A stretch of DNA of 64,000 nt, from the NCBI GenBank assembly GCA_036306585.1, contig JAXJZF010000006.1, positions 330,098 through 394,097 on the forward strand, written 5' to 3'. The notes under the pieces were generated by a model. That model made no database searches, was not told the DNA's origin, and was given only the letters and a program-made list of their open reading frames with translations. This document shows, one piece after another, positions 17,681 to 25,385 of this stretch. The translations under genes were made by a program, and so were the position numbers. Source of the DNA: Aphodovivens sp036306585. Lineage in GTDB: Bacteria > Actinomycetota > Coriobacteriia > Coriobacteriales > Eggerthellaceae. Positions within the stretch are counted from its first letter, which is position 1, and each line of letters opens with the position of its first letter.

Positions 17681-17710
17681 TGATGATGCCAAGTTTACTT
17701 GGTATCATCA
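17681..17710. promoter_or_regulatory. 30-bp near-perfect palindrome, operator candidate
   Basis: TGATGATGCCAAG and CTTGGTATCATCA match as inverted arms in 12 of 13 positions around TTTA, 42 bp before the DUF6442 gene. The XRE protein encoded just downstream is the likely binder, which would give autoregulation of this two-gene unit. Confidence 0.65.
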
Positions 17711-17751
17711 GGATCGGCGATGAAAAGAAAACTTGGCAATACGGGGGATCC

Positions 17752-18078
17752 ATGGAAAAGGAAGAGATCTTGGCGAGAAGCCGGGAGGAGAACGGAGGCA
17801 GGGATTTCTACGGGCAGGAGGTGGAGAAGCAGGGCAACGGCGCCGCAGGGATCGCGATGGCGGCTCTCGCGACTGCGTTCTTCCTTATCCAGCTCGCCGC
17901 GGGCGGAGGGATGAACTGGGGGCTGTACGCCATAGTGTTCTGCCGCCCTGCGGTTTTGGCCTGGGCGAAGTGGGCGAAGCTGAAGGAGGGCAGGCAGCTT
18001 TCTTTGGCCCTGGCGTGCACTGCCGGGGTCGCGCTGTTCTCCATCTGCCATGTCTACGTTCTCTTGGGCGGGGAATAA
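17752..18078 (+). CDS. DUF6442-type small membrane protein
   Basis: A protein of 108 residues starting MEKEEILARSREENGGRDFY, followed by QEVEKQGN and then three hydrophobic spans. This is the pattern of the DUF6442 family, small membrane proteins nearly always followed by a short XRE regulator. ATG 17752 has only a GGGGGA upstream, but the homologous N terminus fixes the start. The XRE gene follows after 10 bases. The pair's role is unknown; it could be toxin/antitoxin-like or a membrane sensor. Confidence 0.78.
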   Translation: MEKEEILARSREENGGRDFYGQEVEKQGNGAAGIAMAALATAFFLIQLAAGGGMNWGLYAIVFCRPAVLAWAKWAKLKEGRQLSLALACTAGVALFSICHVYVLLGGE

Positions 18079-18088
18079 CCGGGGCGGT

Positions 18089-18304
18089 ATGGAAGTGGAC
18101 AGCAGGCTCGTGCTGAAAAACCGGCTGAAGGACGCCCGAGCGGAAAAGGGCCTCTCCCAAGCCCAGCTCGCCGATATGGTCGGGGTTTCCCGCAACACCA
18201 TAAGCTCCATAGAGACGGGGCAGTTCGGCCCGACCGCGAAGCTGGCGCTCATCCTCTGCATCGCCTTGGACAAGAAGTTCGAGGACCTTTTCTTTTTCGA
18301 GTGA
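18089..18304 (+). CDS. Short XRE-family regulator
   Basis: A protein of 71 residues that is almost only a helix-turn-helix domain: KNRLKDARAEKGLSQAQLAD, VSRNTISSIETGQF and a final KFEDLFFFE. This is the well-known YozG-like class that partners DUF6442 and similar membrane proteins. It starts 10 bases after the membrane protein gene and shares its promoter, with a 30-bp palindrome upstream as probable operator. Confidence 0.9.
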   Translation: MEVDSRLVLKNRLKDARAEKGLSQAQLADMVGVSRNTISSIETGQFGPTAKLALILCIALDKKFEDLFFFE

Positions 18305-18399
18305 CGGTTTCCGTCGTCTTCCGGCACCGCCGAGTCCCGGGGCAATCGGAGAATTGCCGATGCCAGGGAACGGTGGGGCGGTCGCGGGCAAATGCCTGG

Positions 18400-18760
18400 A
18401 GCGAGACGAGAAGAAGCCGGGGTGGGCTTCCTGCCCTCATGTTCTCTCGAAGTCTTCGAGCTTTTCTTCTTGAGCTCGTCGAACGCGGTCTCGCTGCCCA
18501 TCCCCTTCGTCCTTTCGATTTTGGCAATCGCCTTATCCGTCCAGGCGGCGGCCTCTTCCGGAGACTCCTCTTGCTGCAGTAGGGAGTGGAGGTGCGAGCT
18601 GGGGGATGCGAGGATGTCGGCGCCCGGGTCCTCTAGCAGGCGGCGGATGGCAAGGATCGGCAGTCCGCACGCCCTCATGGCGACGATCTGCGCGAGCCGC
18701 CTCGCGTCCCGTTCTTCCTACGCATCCTCTTCCCGCAGGGAGTTCGGACGTGAGGTATTC
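18400..18760 (-). pseudogene. MerR-family (TipAS-like) regulator, decayed
   Basis: On the minus strand one frame reads EERDARRLAQIVAMRACGL and then AIRRLLEDPGADI and KAIAKIERTKGM, clear MerR sequence (the second half of the DNA-binding domain and the linker helix). An in-frame TAG at 18718-18720 interrupts the start. After FDELKKK the match continues only in another frame as LEDFERT-stop-GQEA, where TipAS-type proteins have xxENERTYGxEA. So there are at least one frameshift and two stops, and the effector domain is missing. The remnant lies between an XRE and an ankyrin-protein gene. Confidence 0.65.
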
Positions 18761-18960
18761 GGGAGCCTGTACGTCTATATTCACGTGACGGCGAGGGGCA
18801 GCGCGACCTTCTGGTTGGGGCACGGCGATTGGCTTGTCGATAAAAGGGGCTTGCCTGCTCGGTTGCAATGGCTCTTTGGGTACGATGCTGCAACCCGGAG
18901 TCCTTCCCATGAATCGGATGTGAGAAAATTAAGATGCAATAGTGTTTGGGGAGGGCGGCA

Positions 18961-19842
18961 ATGGGAGGAATCAGCGTTCTTGTTCTTGCCGGGTTCGGTC
19001 TGGCTATGCTTGCGGTATTTGGTATCGCTGCTGCTATGTTCGTCGCGGGTGCCGTAATCGCAGTCGTCTTCGCTTTTCGCACGAAGACGCGCCGCGCTCA
19101 GGGGAAGAGGCTTGGATGGCGCATTCTCATCCCGACGCTCTTGATGGCTGTCAGCGCTCCCGTTCTGATATGGTTCTCCCTAACTCTTTTTGTCCCTGCG
19201 TTCGAGGATTGGGCTAACGTAGATTATTCCGACTGCTCCCAGATGGTGACCAGGCACGATGCTGCAGGATTGAAGGAACTGCTCGACGGATCCTTGACTG
19301 AAGAATACAGGAGCGATTCCCGTTTTTATCGGGATCTTTCTCGTCTGTCTATCGTCTATGAGGACGAGGAGTGCCTGGAGGTCGTGCTTGATTCCGCCGA
19401 AGACAATGGAACCCCCGTGGATCTCAATGTTCCGCTTGCGCCCTACGGGGAGGAGGAAAGCTCAGAGGATTCTTCATACGCCTTGATAATGGCCGTTTCG
19501 AGCGACTATGTTTCCCCGGAGGCTGTTCAAATCTTGTTCGAGCATGGTGCGAGCGCCAGGGTCGTTGGCGAAAACGGCAGGACTCCTCTTCATTTCGTGT
19601 GTTCCGGGTCGTGCATTGATGCCGAAGCAGGGGAAGGATTCGACGCGCTCGATGAGACGTATGCTGTAGTGCGCATGCTCATTGAGGCTGGGGCCAGCGC
19701 AGAAGAGGAGGACCTGTCCGGAAACACTCCTTGGGATCTCTGGGTTGAAACTGTGGCGGATCTGGCGGATCGAGGCGTACTCGACGAGGAGGCTCAGACG
19801 GAGGCCCTCAATGAGTTCTCCGTGCTGCTTGGTCGATCTTAA
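18961..19842 (+). CDS. Membrane-anchored ankyrin-repeat protein
   Basis: A protein of 293 residues. Two hydrophobic spans at about 4-36 and 52-77 are followed by a soluble part with ankyrin-like repeats: ALIMAVSSDYVSPEAVQILF, HGASARVVGENGRTPLHFVC, VVRMLIEAGASAEEEDLSGN and TPWDLW. The ATG at 18961 follows GGGGAGGG at 18947-18954 with 6-base spacing. Ankyrin repeats mediate protein contacts; in bacteria such proteins often act as immunity or inhibitor partners, but no partner gene is seen here. It is convergent with the next gene. Confidence 0.78.
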   Translation: MGGISVLVLAGFGLAMLAVFGIAAAMFVAGAVIAVVFAFRTKTRRAQGKRLGWRILIPTLLMAVSAPVLIWFSLTLFVPAFEDWANVDYSDCSQMVTRHDAAGLKELLDGSLTEEYRSDSRFYRDLSRLSIVYEDEECLEVVLDSAEDNGTPVDLNVPLAPYGEEESSEDSSYALIMAVSSDYVSPEAVQILFEHGASARVVGENGRTPLHFVCSGSCIDAEAGEGFDALDETYAVVRMLIEAGASAEEEDLSGNTPWDLWVETVADLADRGVLDEEAQTEALNEFSVLLGRS

Positions 19843-19863
19843 GCCGGCTTTGATCGTCCGCTG

Positions 19864-20907
19864 TCAGCGATCTTCCTTCCCGAATGCCTCCCAGATGAGA
19901 GCGACGATGCCGCAGAGCATGCCACCGACAGGCCAGGCAACCCAGAACCACATGGCGGATGTTCCTTCGGGCTTGAAGTTTGAGGGATCGGGGGAGGCCA
20001 GCACGGGAGCGAACATGAGTGCGAGCCCAACGATGGTGGCGGCTATCATGATGGTCCCGCAGACCGCCCCGAGCTTCTTCCCGTGTTTGCGCTTCTGGAG
20101 CAGGGAGTCGCGCACCTCCTCCTTGATCTGGGCGGCCATGATCTCCTCGATCTCCAGGTCGTCCGAGGCGCTCCTGTTGTACTCGGCCACGTTGACCCTC
20201 CCGAGCAGCATCCCGTAGTGCACGATGCTCCAGACGCCGAGCGCGGCGAACAGGAGCAGGAAGAACAGGGCGTAGTCATCCGCTCGGTCCTCGAGCATGA
20301 GGAAGAGGCCTATCCCGACGAAGATGGCGGCGATGCCCCCGATGAGGCCCCGCGAGAACGAGGTCCGCGTATGCGACCGGTCCTCCTCGGTGTAGAAGTT
20401 CTCAACGAACGGGTGGGCCTTCACAAAGGCGGAATGAGCCATCCCCGCGGGGATGAGGAACGCCAGTCCTGCGAGCACGCCGGCGAGCACGAAGATGATG
20501 AACGTGCCGTCGTGCCCGTTGTGGGAGGACGCCGGGAAAGCCCCCTCGAAGAAGAACCCGAGCGCGGCTCCGACGATGATGCAGGCGATGCCCGTCGGCA
20601 CCTTCCAGGCCATCCCGCGCTGGTGCTCGTCGTAGCCGCAGACGTCCTGCGGCGGGCCTGCGGGCACGGCCTGCGCCTGCGCGCCCCCGTCCCCGTCGCG
20701 GCTTTTGGTCAGGTCCCCTTGCACGAGATCGTCCAGGGTGCAGTCGAAGATCCTGCACATCTTGAGGAGCTTGTCCAGCTCGGGGGACGACCGCTCCGCC
20801 TCCCATTTGGTGACGGACTGGCGCGAGACCCCCAGCAGCATGGCGAGCTGCTCCTGGGTCATGTTGCGCTCTGCGCGTAGGTGCTGAAGGTTGTCTCGGA
20901 AGCTCAT
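19864..20907 (-). CDS. XRE-family regulator with multi-span membrane domain
   Basis: A protein of 347 residues. The N-terminal helix-turn-helix (RNMTQEQLAMLLGVSRQSVT, KWEAERSSPELDKL) extends to DDLVQGDL, then a linker and at least six hydrophobic spans between about 98 and 340. A loop HPFVENFYTEEDR separates the first two spans from the rest. ATG 20907 is chosen because the domain begins there and AAAGG lies 7-8 bases before; the frame continues 66 codons upstream without protein-like content. It is probably a membrane-bound sensor-regulator. Confidence 0.85.
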   Translation of the reverse strand: MSFRDNLQHLRAERNMTQEQLAMLLGVSRQSVTKWEAERSSPELDKLLKMCRIFDCTLDDLVQGDLTKSRDGDGGAQAQAVPAGPPQDVCGYDEHQRGMAWKVPTGIACIIVGAALGFFFEGAFPASSHNGHDGTFIIFVLAGVLAGLAFLIPAGMAHSAFVKAHPFVENFYTEEDRSHTRTSFSRGLIGGIAAIFVGIGLFLMLEDRADDYALFFLLLFAALGVWSIVHYGMLLGRVNVAEYNRSASDDLEIEEIMAAQIKEEVRDSLLQKRKHGKKLGAVCGTIMIAATIVGLALMFAPVLASPDPSNFKPEGTSAMWFWVAWPVGGMLCGIVALIWEAFGKEDR

Positions 20908-21352
20908 GGCGGTGCCTTTCCTCTTTTTCCCGCCTCCGTTTCCTGGAGAGGGTTGGTTCTGCCGATACCCTGAGCTTGCGGTAGCGACGCCCTTAATTCT
21001 ACCAACCGGCGATTGGCAATTGGGGGACCCGGAGGCAACCGACGGGCGCCCTGCAGTTGCTAATCCCTGATGGGAGAGGGGTAGAGGCTCTGTTCGAAAA
21101 CCCATCCTTTCCGAACGTCGATTTATTAGTTGGTGGAGGCTGCCGGAAATCTGCGAGGTGGGGTCTTGGTGGATATGGGATATCGGCAGGACTCTGCCGC
21201 GGCGTTCTGAAATTATGGGTTGCTCTGAAGAGTAAGCTATCCGCGGGTTCCCAGCTCTGAGGACGCATCACGAGACTCTGCGCGGGGGAGTTCACCCCCA
21301 AGAAGGAAGGCGCTCTAAGCATGACCATGACTGCTTTCTGCTAGGCTCTCGT
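20908..21352. other. Intergenic stretch without recognised content
   Basis: About 445 bases before the XRE gene and after the 390-residue protein gene. Short open frames exist but lack ribosome sites and protein-like content. No RNA or repeat structure was noticed. Confidence 0.5.
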
Positions 21353-22525
21353 TTAGCGTCCGGCTAATTGATTCTCCATCCCGTCCCCGATCAACCAGCA
21401 ATTGGAGCCATCGGTCAGGATTGCTCGAGACGCCTCTGCAGCGGCTGCGATCCTTGCAATCCCATCTTGGCAGGCGGTGATGTCTTCCTCGATCTTCGAT
21501 TCTGCCTTCCGCAGGTCCGATTGCATGGCGACTTTCGTTTCAAGCACGCGCGCCTTCGCCGCAGCGCGGGGCGTTTGGGAGGATATCCTTCCAAAGATGC
21601 TTTTGCCTGAACCCTTGGGAATCGAGATCAGGGCGCCTTTGAGGGATCCTATCTTGATCTCCAGGACCCCAGCCAGTGATCGCCTTGCCTTCATGAAGCC
21701 CCGGGTCTTGTCGAGGATGGCCCGACGCTCGGAGCGAGCGCTCGTCTCGTCCATCGTTCCGTCGTAGTACATCCTCGTCATCGCAAGGGCGGAAAGCGCG
21801 TGCAGGCACAGGGAGAACTGCTCTTCGTATGCATGAAGCTCTTCGATCAGGGGTGCGAGGTCCTCCTCTTTCGGTTTCGCCGTCTGAGCCTTTTCCTCGG
21901 CAGAGGAGAGCCGCTCCGCGAGCCAATCGACAACATGGCCGACATCGTTGTACCTGCTTTCCATCTCGTTCCTCATCGCTTGGAGGGCCATCGGCGGTTT
22001 CTGCTGGTAATCGTTGTGGTTTTCCATATAGCGTCTGGCGATGTCTCGGGCATTAGTGACTGCCGCCTTCTTGTCGTCCGCCATCATTGCGATGACCGTG
22101 TCGAGCTTGCCGTCAATCCTCCCGAGGCTGTCGCTGATCTCGGTCATGTAAGCCTGGCCGACGACCATTGCCGCTGCCGCGAGGCCGACGCTCGCGAGCT
22201 GCGCGGGGCTGAATCCGTTGGGCTTCAGGCTCACGTCGCCGTTAAGGCAGCCTTTCGGATCGCGGACCAGGGCCCTTACCGATCCGTCGCCCTTTCTGGA
22301 GAGGACGAGGTCGTCCAGGCTGTAGCCGCTGGGAACCTCCACCTTGAACAGCTTGGAGCTTTCGACTGCCTCGAGGACATCCGACGCCACGCCAAGGAGG
22401 GAATCGACTCTTTCGATCGGGTTTACGCCGCCATCGGCGTCGATCTTCGAGATGATGGAGAGGTCTTTGACGTCATCGGCCCCTATCGGTTCGATGACGA
22501 TGGGGGAAAGCTCGTTCTCTCTCAT
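21353..22525 (-). CDS. Unrecognised helical protein (390 aa), second of a two-gene unit
   Basis: No family is recognised. The N-terminal third (to ~110) contains FKVEVPSGYSLDDLVLSRKG and VRALVRDPKGCLNGD. A short hydrophobic segment (AQLASVGLAAAAMVVGQAYM, about 108-128) follows, then long helical, partly coiled-coil regions (about 130-240 and 320-375). The C terminus ends in SNCWLIGDGMENQLAGR. It starts 9 bases after the stop of the 212-residue gene, so the two are co-translated. It lies beside a DUF262 nuclease and a type I system, so a defence role is possible but unproven. Confidence 0.6.
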   Translation of the reverse strand: MRENELSPIVIEPIGADDVKDLSIISKIDADGGVNPIERVDSLLGVASDVLEAVESSKLFKVEVPSGYSLDDLVLSRKGDGSVRALVRDPKGCLNGDVSLKPNGFSPAQLASVGLAAAAMVVGQAYMTEISDSLGRIDGKLDTVIAMMADDKKAAVTNARDIARRYMENHNDYQQKPPMALQAMRNEMESRYNDVGHVVDWLAERLSSAEEKAQTAKPKEEDLAPLIEELHAYEEQFSLCLHALSALAMTRMYYDGTMDETSARSERRAILDKTRGFMKARRSLAGVLEIKIGSLKGALISIPKGSGKSIFGRISSQTPRAAAKARVLETKVAMQSDLRKAESKIEEDITACQDGIARIAAAAEASRAILTDGSNCWLIGDGMENQLAGR

Positions 22526-22534
22526 TCTGGCAGC

Positions 22535-23173
22535 CTACTCCCAGTCGCCCGAAGATTCGAGGTCGCGCTTGTTGTACGAGTCGAAGGCCTGAAGGCTTTC
22601 GGCTAGCTCGGCGCAGAGTTTCGGCATCTCGCCTTCTTCGCACGGGTAGATCAGGACCCTCATCGGCTCCTTGAACTTGAAGTCGGCGTAGACGTCGACG
22701 TTCCCGAGGCCCCTGAAATGCGAATAGACGCTAAGGCCGACGGATTTGCTGCAGTCGACGTAGACGTCCTTGTATGCGGACAGGTCCTTCTCGCGCGAAG
22801 ACTTGAGGGTGAGGATCGCGTAGCATCCGCAGATGGCCAGGTATCCGTTTCCCAGGTCGGCAGCGTCAGAGACGTTGGCCTCGAAGTTCTTGAAGAACTC
22901 GTCGGCGGGTATCGGCGGCAGCGAGCTGGCGACGGCTTTCCTCCTGCTCTCGTCGAGCGCCCTTTTCTGCTTTTTTCCATCCTTGCGTTGCTGAATCTTC
23001 GCTGCGATGGACTTTTTCGCACCGCCAACGGCGCTTCCTGCCTGATGCGCGATCCTCCCGGCCTGGTTGGCGATTTCGGGTCCATGCTTTCTGACAATGG
23101 GCTCGATGAGAGGCATCGCCTCTTTGGCGGCATCAACGGCCCTCTTCACGTCATGGAGTTTGATTTTCGCCAT
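22535..23173 (-). CDS. Unrecognised protein (212 aa), first of a two-gene unit
   Basis: No family is recognised. The first 80 residues are strongly basic and helical (AVGGAKKSIAAKIQQRKDGK), and could bind nucleic acid or membrane. The rest is a compact alpha/beta domain with GYLAICGCYAILTLKSSR and FKEPMRVLIYPCEEGEMP. ATG 23173 has GGAG with 6-base spacing. It is 62 bases from the DUF262 gene on the same strand and directly before the 390-residue protein gene, so all three may be one transcript. Confidence 0.6.
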   Translation of the reverse strand: MAKIKLHDVKRAVDAAKEAMPLIEPIVRKHGPEIANQAGRIAHQAGSAVGGAKKSIAAKIQQRKDGKKQKRALDESRRKAVASSLPPIPADEFFKNFEANVSDAADLGNGYLAICGCYAILTLKSSREKDLSAYKDVYVDCSKSVGLSVYSHFRGLGNVDVYADFKFKEPMRVLIYPCEEGEMPKLCAELAESLQAFDSYNKRDLESSGDWE

Positions 23174-23235
23174 TTAATTCTCCTGTCGGCCATGGGCCGT
23201 ATGAGGCCCGATTACAACGCACGATATTTTGCAGG

Positions 23236-25047
23236 CTAGAGGCTCTTGAAATACAGCTCGATCTTCCTTGCCATGAGCTTTCGCCTTTGCGCGAGGAACT
23301 CCTCGTAATCCGCCGCCTCCATCTCGAAGATCCCATCGGGAATGCAGTTCGCCTCCAGGTTGGAGCGTAGAGCCTCGAGGTCGGCGATATCGCCGAAGTA
23401 GCCCTCTCCCGACGCGATGGCGTCCTTCGCGATGCCGAAGTACTCCTTGGGGCTCTTTTTCCCGATGGCGATGTTGATGCGCTTCTCCAGGAAGGTGTAG
23501 TTGGCCACCTGGTTGTAGAGGCGCTGCGGCGCGTCGATCTTATCGCGCAGGTACGCCTTGGGGAAGATGTGGTGGATGTCGCCCACGTTGCCGATGATGT
23601 CGGCGACCTTGAACCCGTTGGTGAACAGCGTGTTGTCGGCGGCCCGAGCCTGGGACGCCACGTAGACCATCCATGCGCCGGTCCTGACGGAGGTAGTCAC
23701 GAGGTTCTGGGGCAGCTCGACCTCCCAGAACGTGTCGGAGAGGCGCGAGGCGGCCACCTCCTCGTAGAACGGGATGAAACCCTGCTCTGCGATGCGGCGG
23801 ATGTCCCGGTCCATGACGGACTCCGACGATCCCGAGTAGCGCCCCGTGAGCACCGACATGACGTACCAGCGCTGCACCCAGCGCTTCACGTCGGTAGCGG
23901 GGATGGAGGAATCCTCACGCAGCGTCAGGTAGAGGTTGTAGGCGAAGTTGACCGCGCCCTTGGACGACATGATCGAAGAGGACACGAACCCCGCGGAACG
24001 CAGCGCCGCCGTGAAGTCCTGGAAGTTGCCCTTCGACATGAAGCGGACTACGCCGTCGTGCAGCTTTCGGAAGGACCTATCGGCTATCTCGCTCTTGTAG
24101 TCCCTCGCCTCGAAGTCACGTCCCGAGAGCAGGGCGACCAGGTCGGCGAGCTTCCCGCGGCTGAACATATGCATGAACGACACGCGCAGCACGTCGTTGT
24201 AGTCGGGGTCGTAGATGTCGTCTTTATCATCTTTCAGCCATTCGGCTTTGCTGGCGTATTCGGATGCCATGAACTCGCGGTCGTGCGTCTTGACCGTCTC
24301 CCAGAACTCGGGCTTGACGGCCAGGTGGCAGTAGTAGTCGATCGCCTTGCGCAGCATGTTGCCGCCATGCTTCTCGTCGGCTGCGATCTTGGACATGGCG
24401 AAGTCGGCCTGGGAGAGGACGGCGCCCTTTGAATTGATGCGGATGAAGATCTCGGTGACCTCGTCGATGCTACAATCGGCATCGACCGATATGCAGCCGA
24501 TCTGGCGGGTGGCGATCCCTTGGAGGTCGTTGATCCGCGCATTGACCTTGCCCGGATCGCAGCCCTCGTTCGCCCTGATGTAGTTGTTCACGAACTCCCA
24601 CGAGTTGAAGCCCGGCTTGAAGAGGACCGAGATGTCGGATATCCAGGCGGGATCCTTGTCGATGACCGGCGTGAGCACGGCGAAGGGCGTGTCCTCGCCG
24701 TCGTAGAGGGGGTTGAACGCGATCTTGACGCGCTTTGACTCGTAGTCGTCGTTGAGGACGGCTAGCCCCGAAAGCGCCGCCATCATGGCGGTGACGCGCT
24801 GCTGCCCGTCGATGAGGACCGTCTTGCCTTCGGCGGTCCCGCCGCCCTTGACCTTCACGTCGGGGTTCTTCCAGGTGATGAGGTATCCCGTGGGATACCC
24901 GTGGTAGAGGGAGTCCATGAGGTCGCGCACCTTGGTGCTGTCCCACACGAACGGTCTCTGGATCTCGGGGATGGCGATGAATCCCTGGTCGATGAGGCCC
25001 AGCAGGTACTGGACCGAATACGTTGTGACGTTGTAGCGGTCTTTCAT
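23236..25047 (-). CDS. DUF262 domain nuclease, GmrSD-like (type IV restriction family)
   Basis: A protein of 603 residues. The N-terminal DUF262 domain shows IPEIQRPFVWDSTKVRDLMD (about 23-45) and LIDGQQRVTAMMA (about 78-90), the ParB-like catalytic region. The C-terminal part has GDIHHIFPKAYL and, later, NQVANYTFLEKRIN, the His-Pro-Asn pattern of the HNH nuclease in GmrD/DUF1524-like domains. Thus both activities seem to be in one chain. GmrSD enzymes cut modified phage DNA using nucleotide hydrolysis. ATG 25047 follows AGGAAG. The gene lies after hsdS and a methyltransferase remnant, inside a defence island. Confidence 0.85.
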   Translation of the reverse strand: MKDRYNVTTYSVQYLLGLIDQGFIAIPEIQRPFVWDSTKVRDLMDSLYHGYPTGYLITWKNPDVKVKGGGTAEGKTVLIDGQQRVTAMMAALSGLAVLNDDYESKRVKIAFNPLYDGEDTPFAVLTPVIDKDPAWISDISVLFKPGFNSWEFVNNYIRANEGCDPGKVNARINDLQGIATRQIGCISVDADCSIDEVTEIFIRINSKGAVLSQADFAMSKIAADEKHGGNMLRKAIDYYCHLAVKPEFWETVKTHDREFMASEYASKAEWLKDDKDDIYDPDYNDVLRVSFMHMFSRGKLADLVALLSGRDFEARDYKSEIADRSFRKLHDGVVRFMSKGNFQDFTAALRSAGFVSSSIMSSKGAVNFAYNLYLTLREDSSIPATDVKRWVQRWYVMSVLTGRYSGSSESVMDRDIRRIAEQGFIPFYEEVAASRLSDTFWEVELPQNLVTTSVRTGAWMVYVASQARAADNTLFTNGFKVADIIGNVGDIHHIFPKAYLRDKIDAPQRLYNQVANYTFLEKRINIAIGKKSPKEYFGIAKDAIASGEGYFGDIADLEALRSNLEANCIPDGIFEMEAADYEEFLAQRRKLMARKIELYFKSL

Positions 25048-25056
25048 TCATGCTTC

Positions 25057-25231
25057 CTATTCGTCGGTCAGCTCTGCGTAGAGCTTGAACAGATGGGCCG
25101 ATATCTTCTCCTCGTCGCCTTGGAAGTCCGCGCCGTAGGCGGTTTTGGTGGCGGCGTCGAGCTCTCGGCGGGCTTTGCCAAGGTTTGCGAACAGACTCAG
25201 GGCTTGGCAAGAATCCCATCGGAGCGATACG
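25057..25231 (-). pseudogene. C-terminal stub of an MmeI-like DNA methyltransferase
   Basis: The last ~50 codons (LGKARRELDAATKTAYGADF, then EEKISAHLFKLYAELTDE) match the C terminus of the intact MmeI-like gene at 60313 (LDAAVEEAYGVDFQGDEEK, VAHLFKLYAELTEGE) closely in protein and DNA. The rest of the gene is absent: upstream, between here and hsdS, only a short frame (25241-25330) is open. So an MmeI-type gene once stood here and was lost, perhaps when the type I operon arrived. The left limit is the TAG at 25057; the right limit of homology is approximate. Confidence 0.75.
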
Positions 25232-25385
25232 TTTCCGATTTTAATGGGTTTTAGGATACGCGCGACGCAATCCTTTTCTATTGGCTTCCGGCTCTTGCGC
25301 GAAGATGTCGACGAGAGTGCGTTTCTCCATGGCTCACATCTTTCTCTGCGTGGCAAGTTGGCGCGTATGACCTCTGTTTACTCGG

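Noticed and set aside
17695..18678. A 327-codon minus-strand frame as one gene
   Set aside because: Only its first ~72 codons resemble a MerR protein; the rest runs antisense through the XRE and DUF6442 genes and is a chance extension of a pseudogene.
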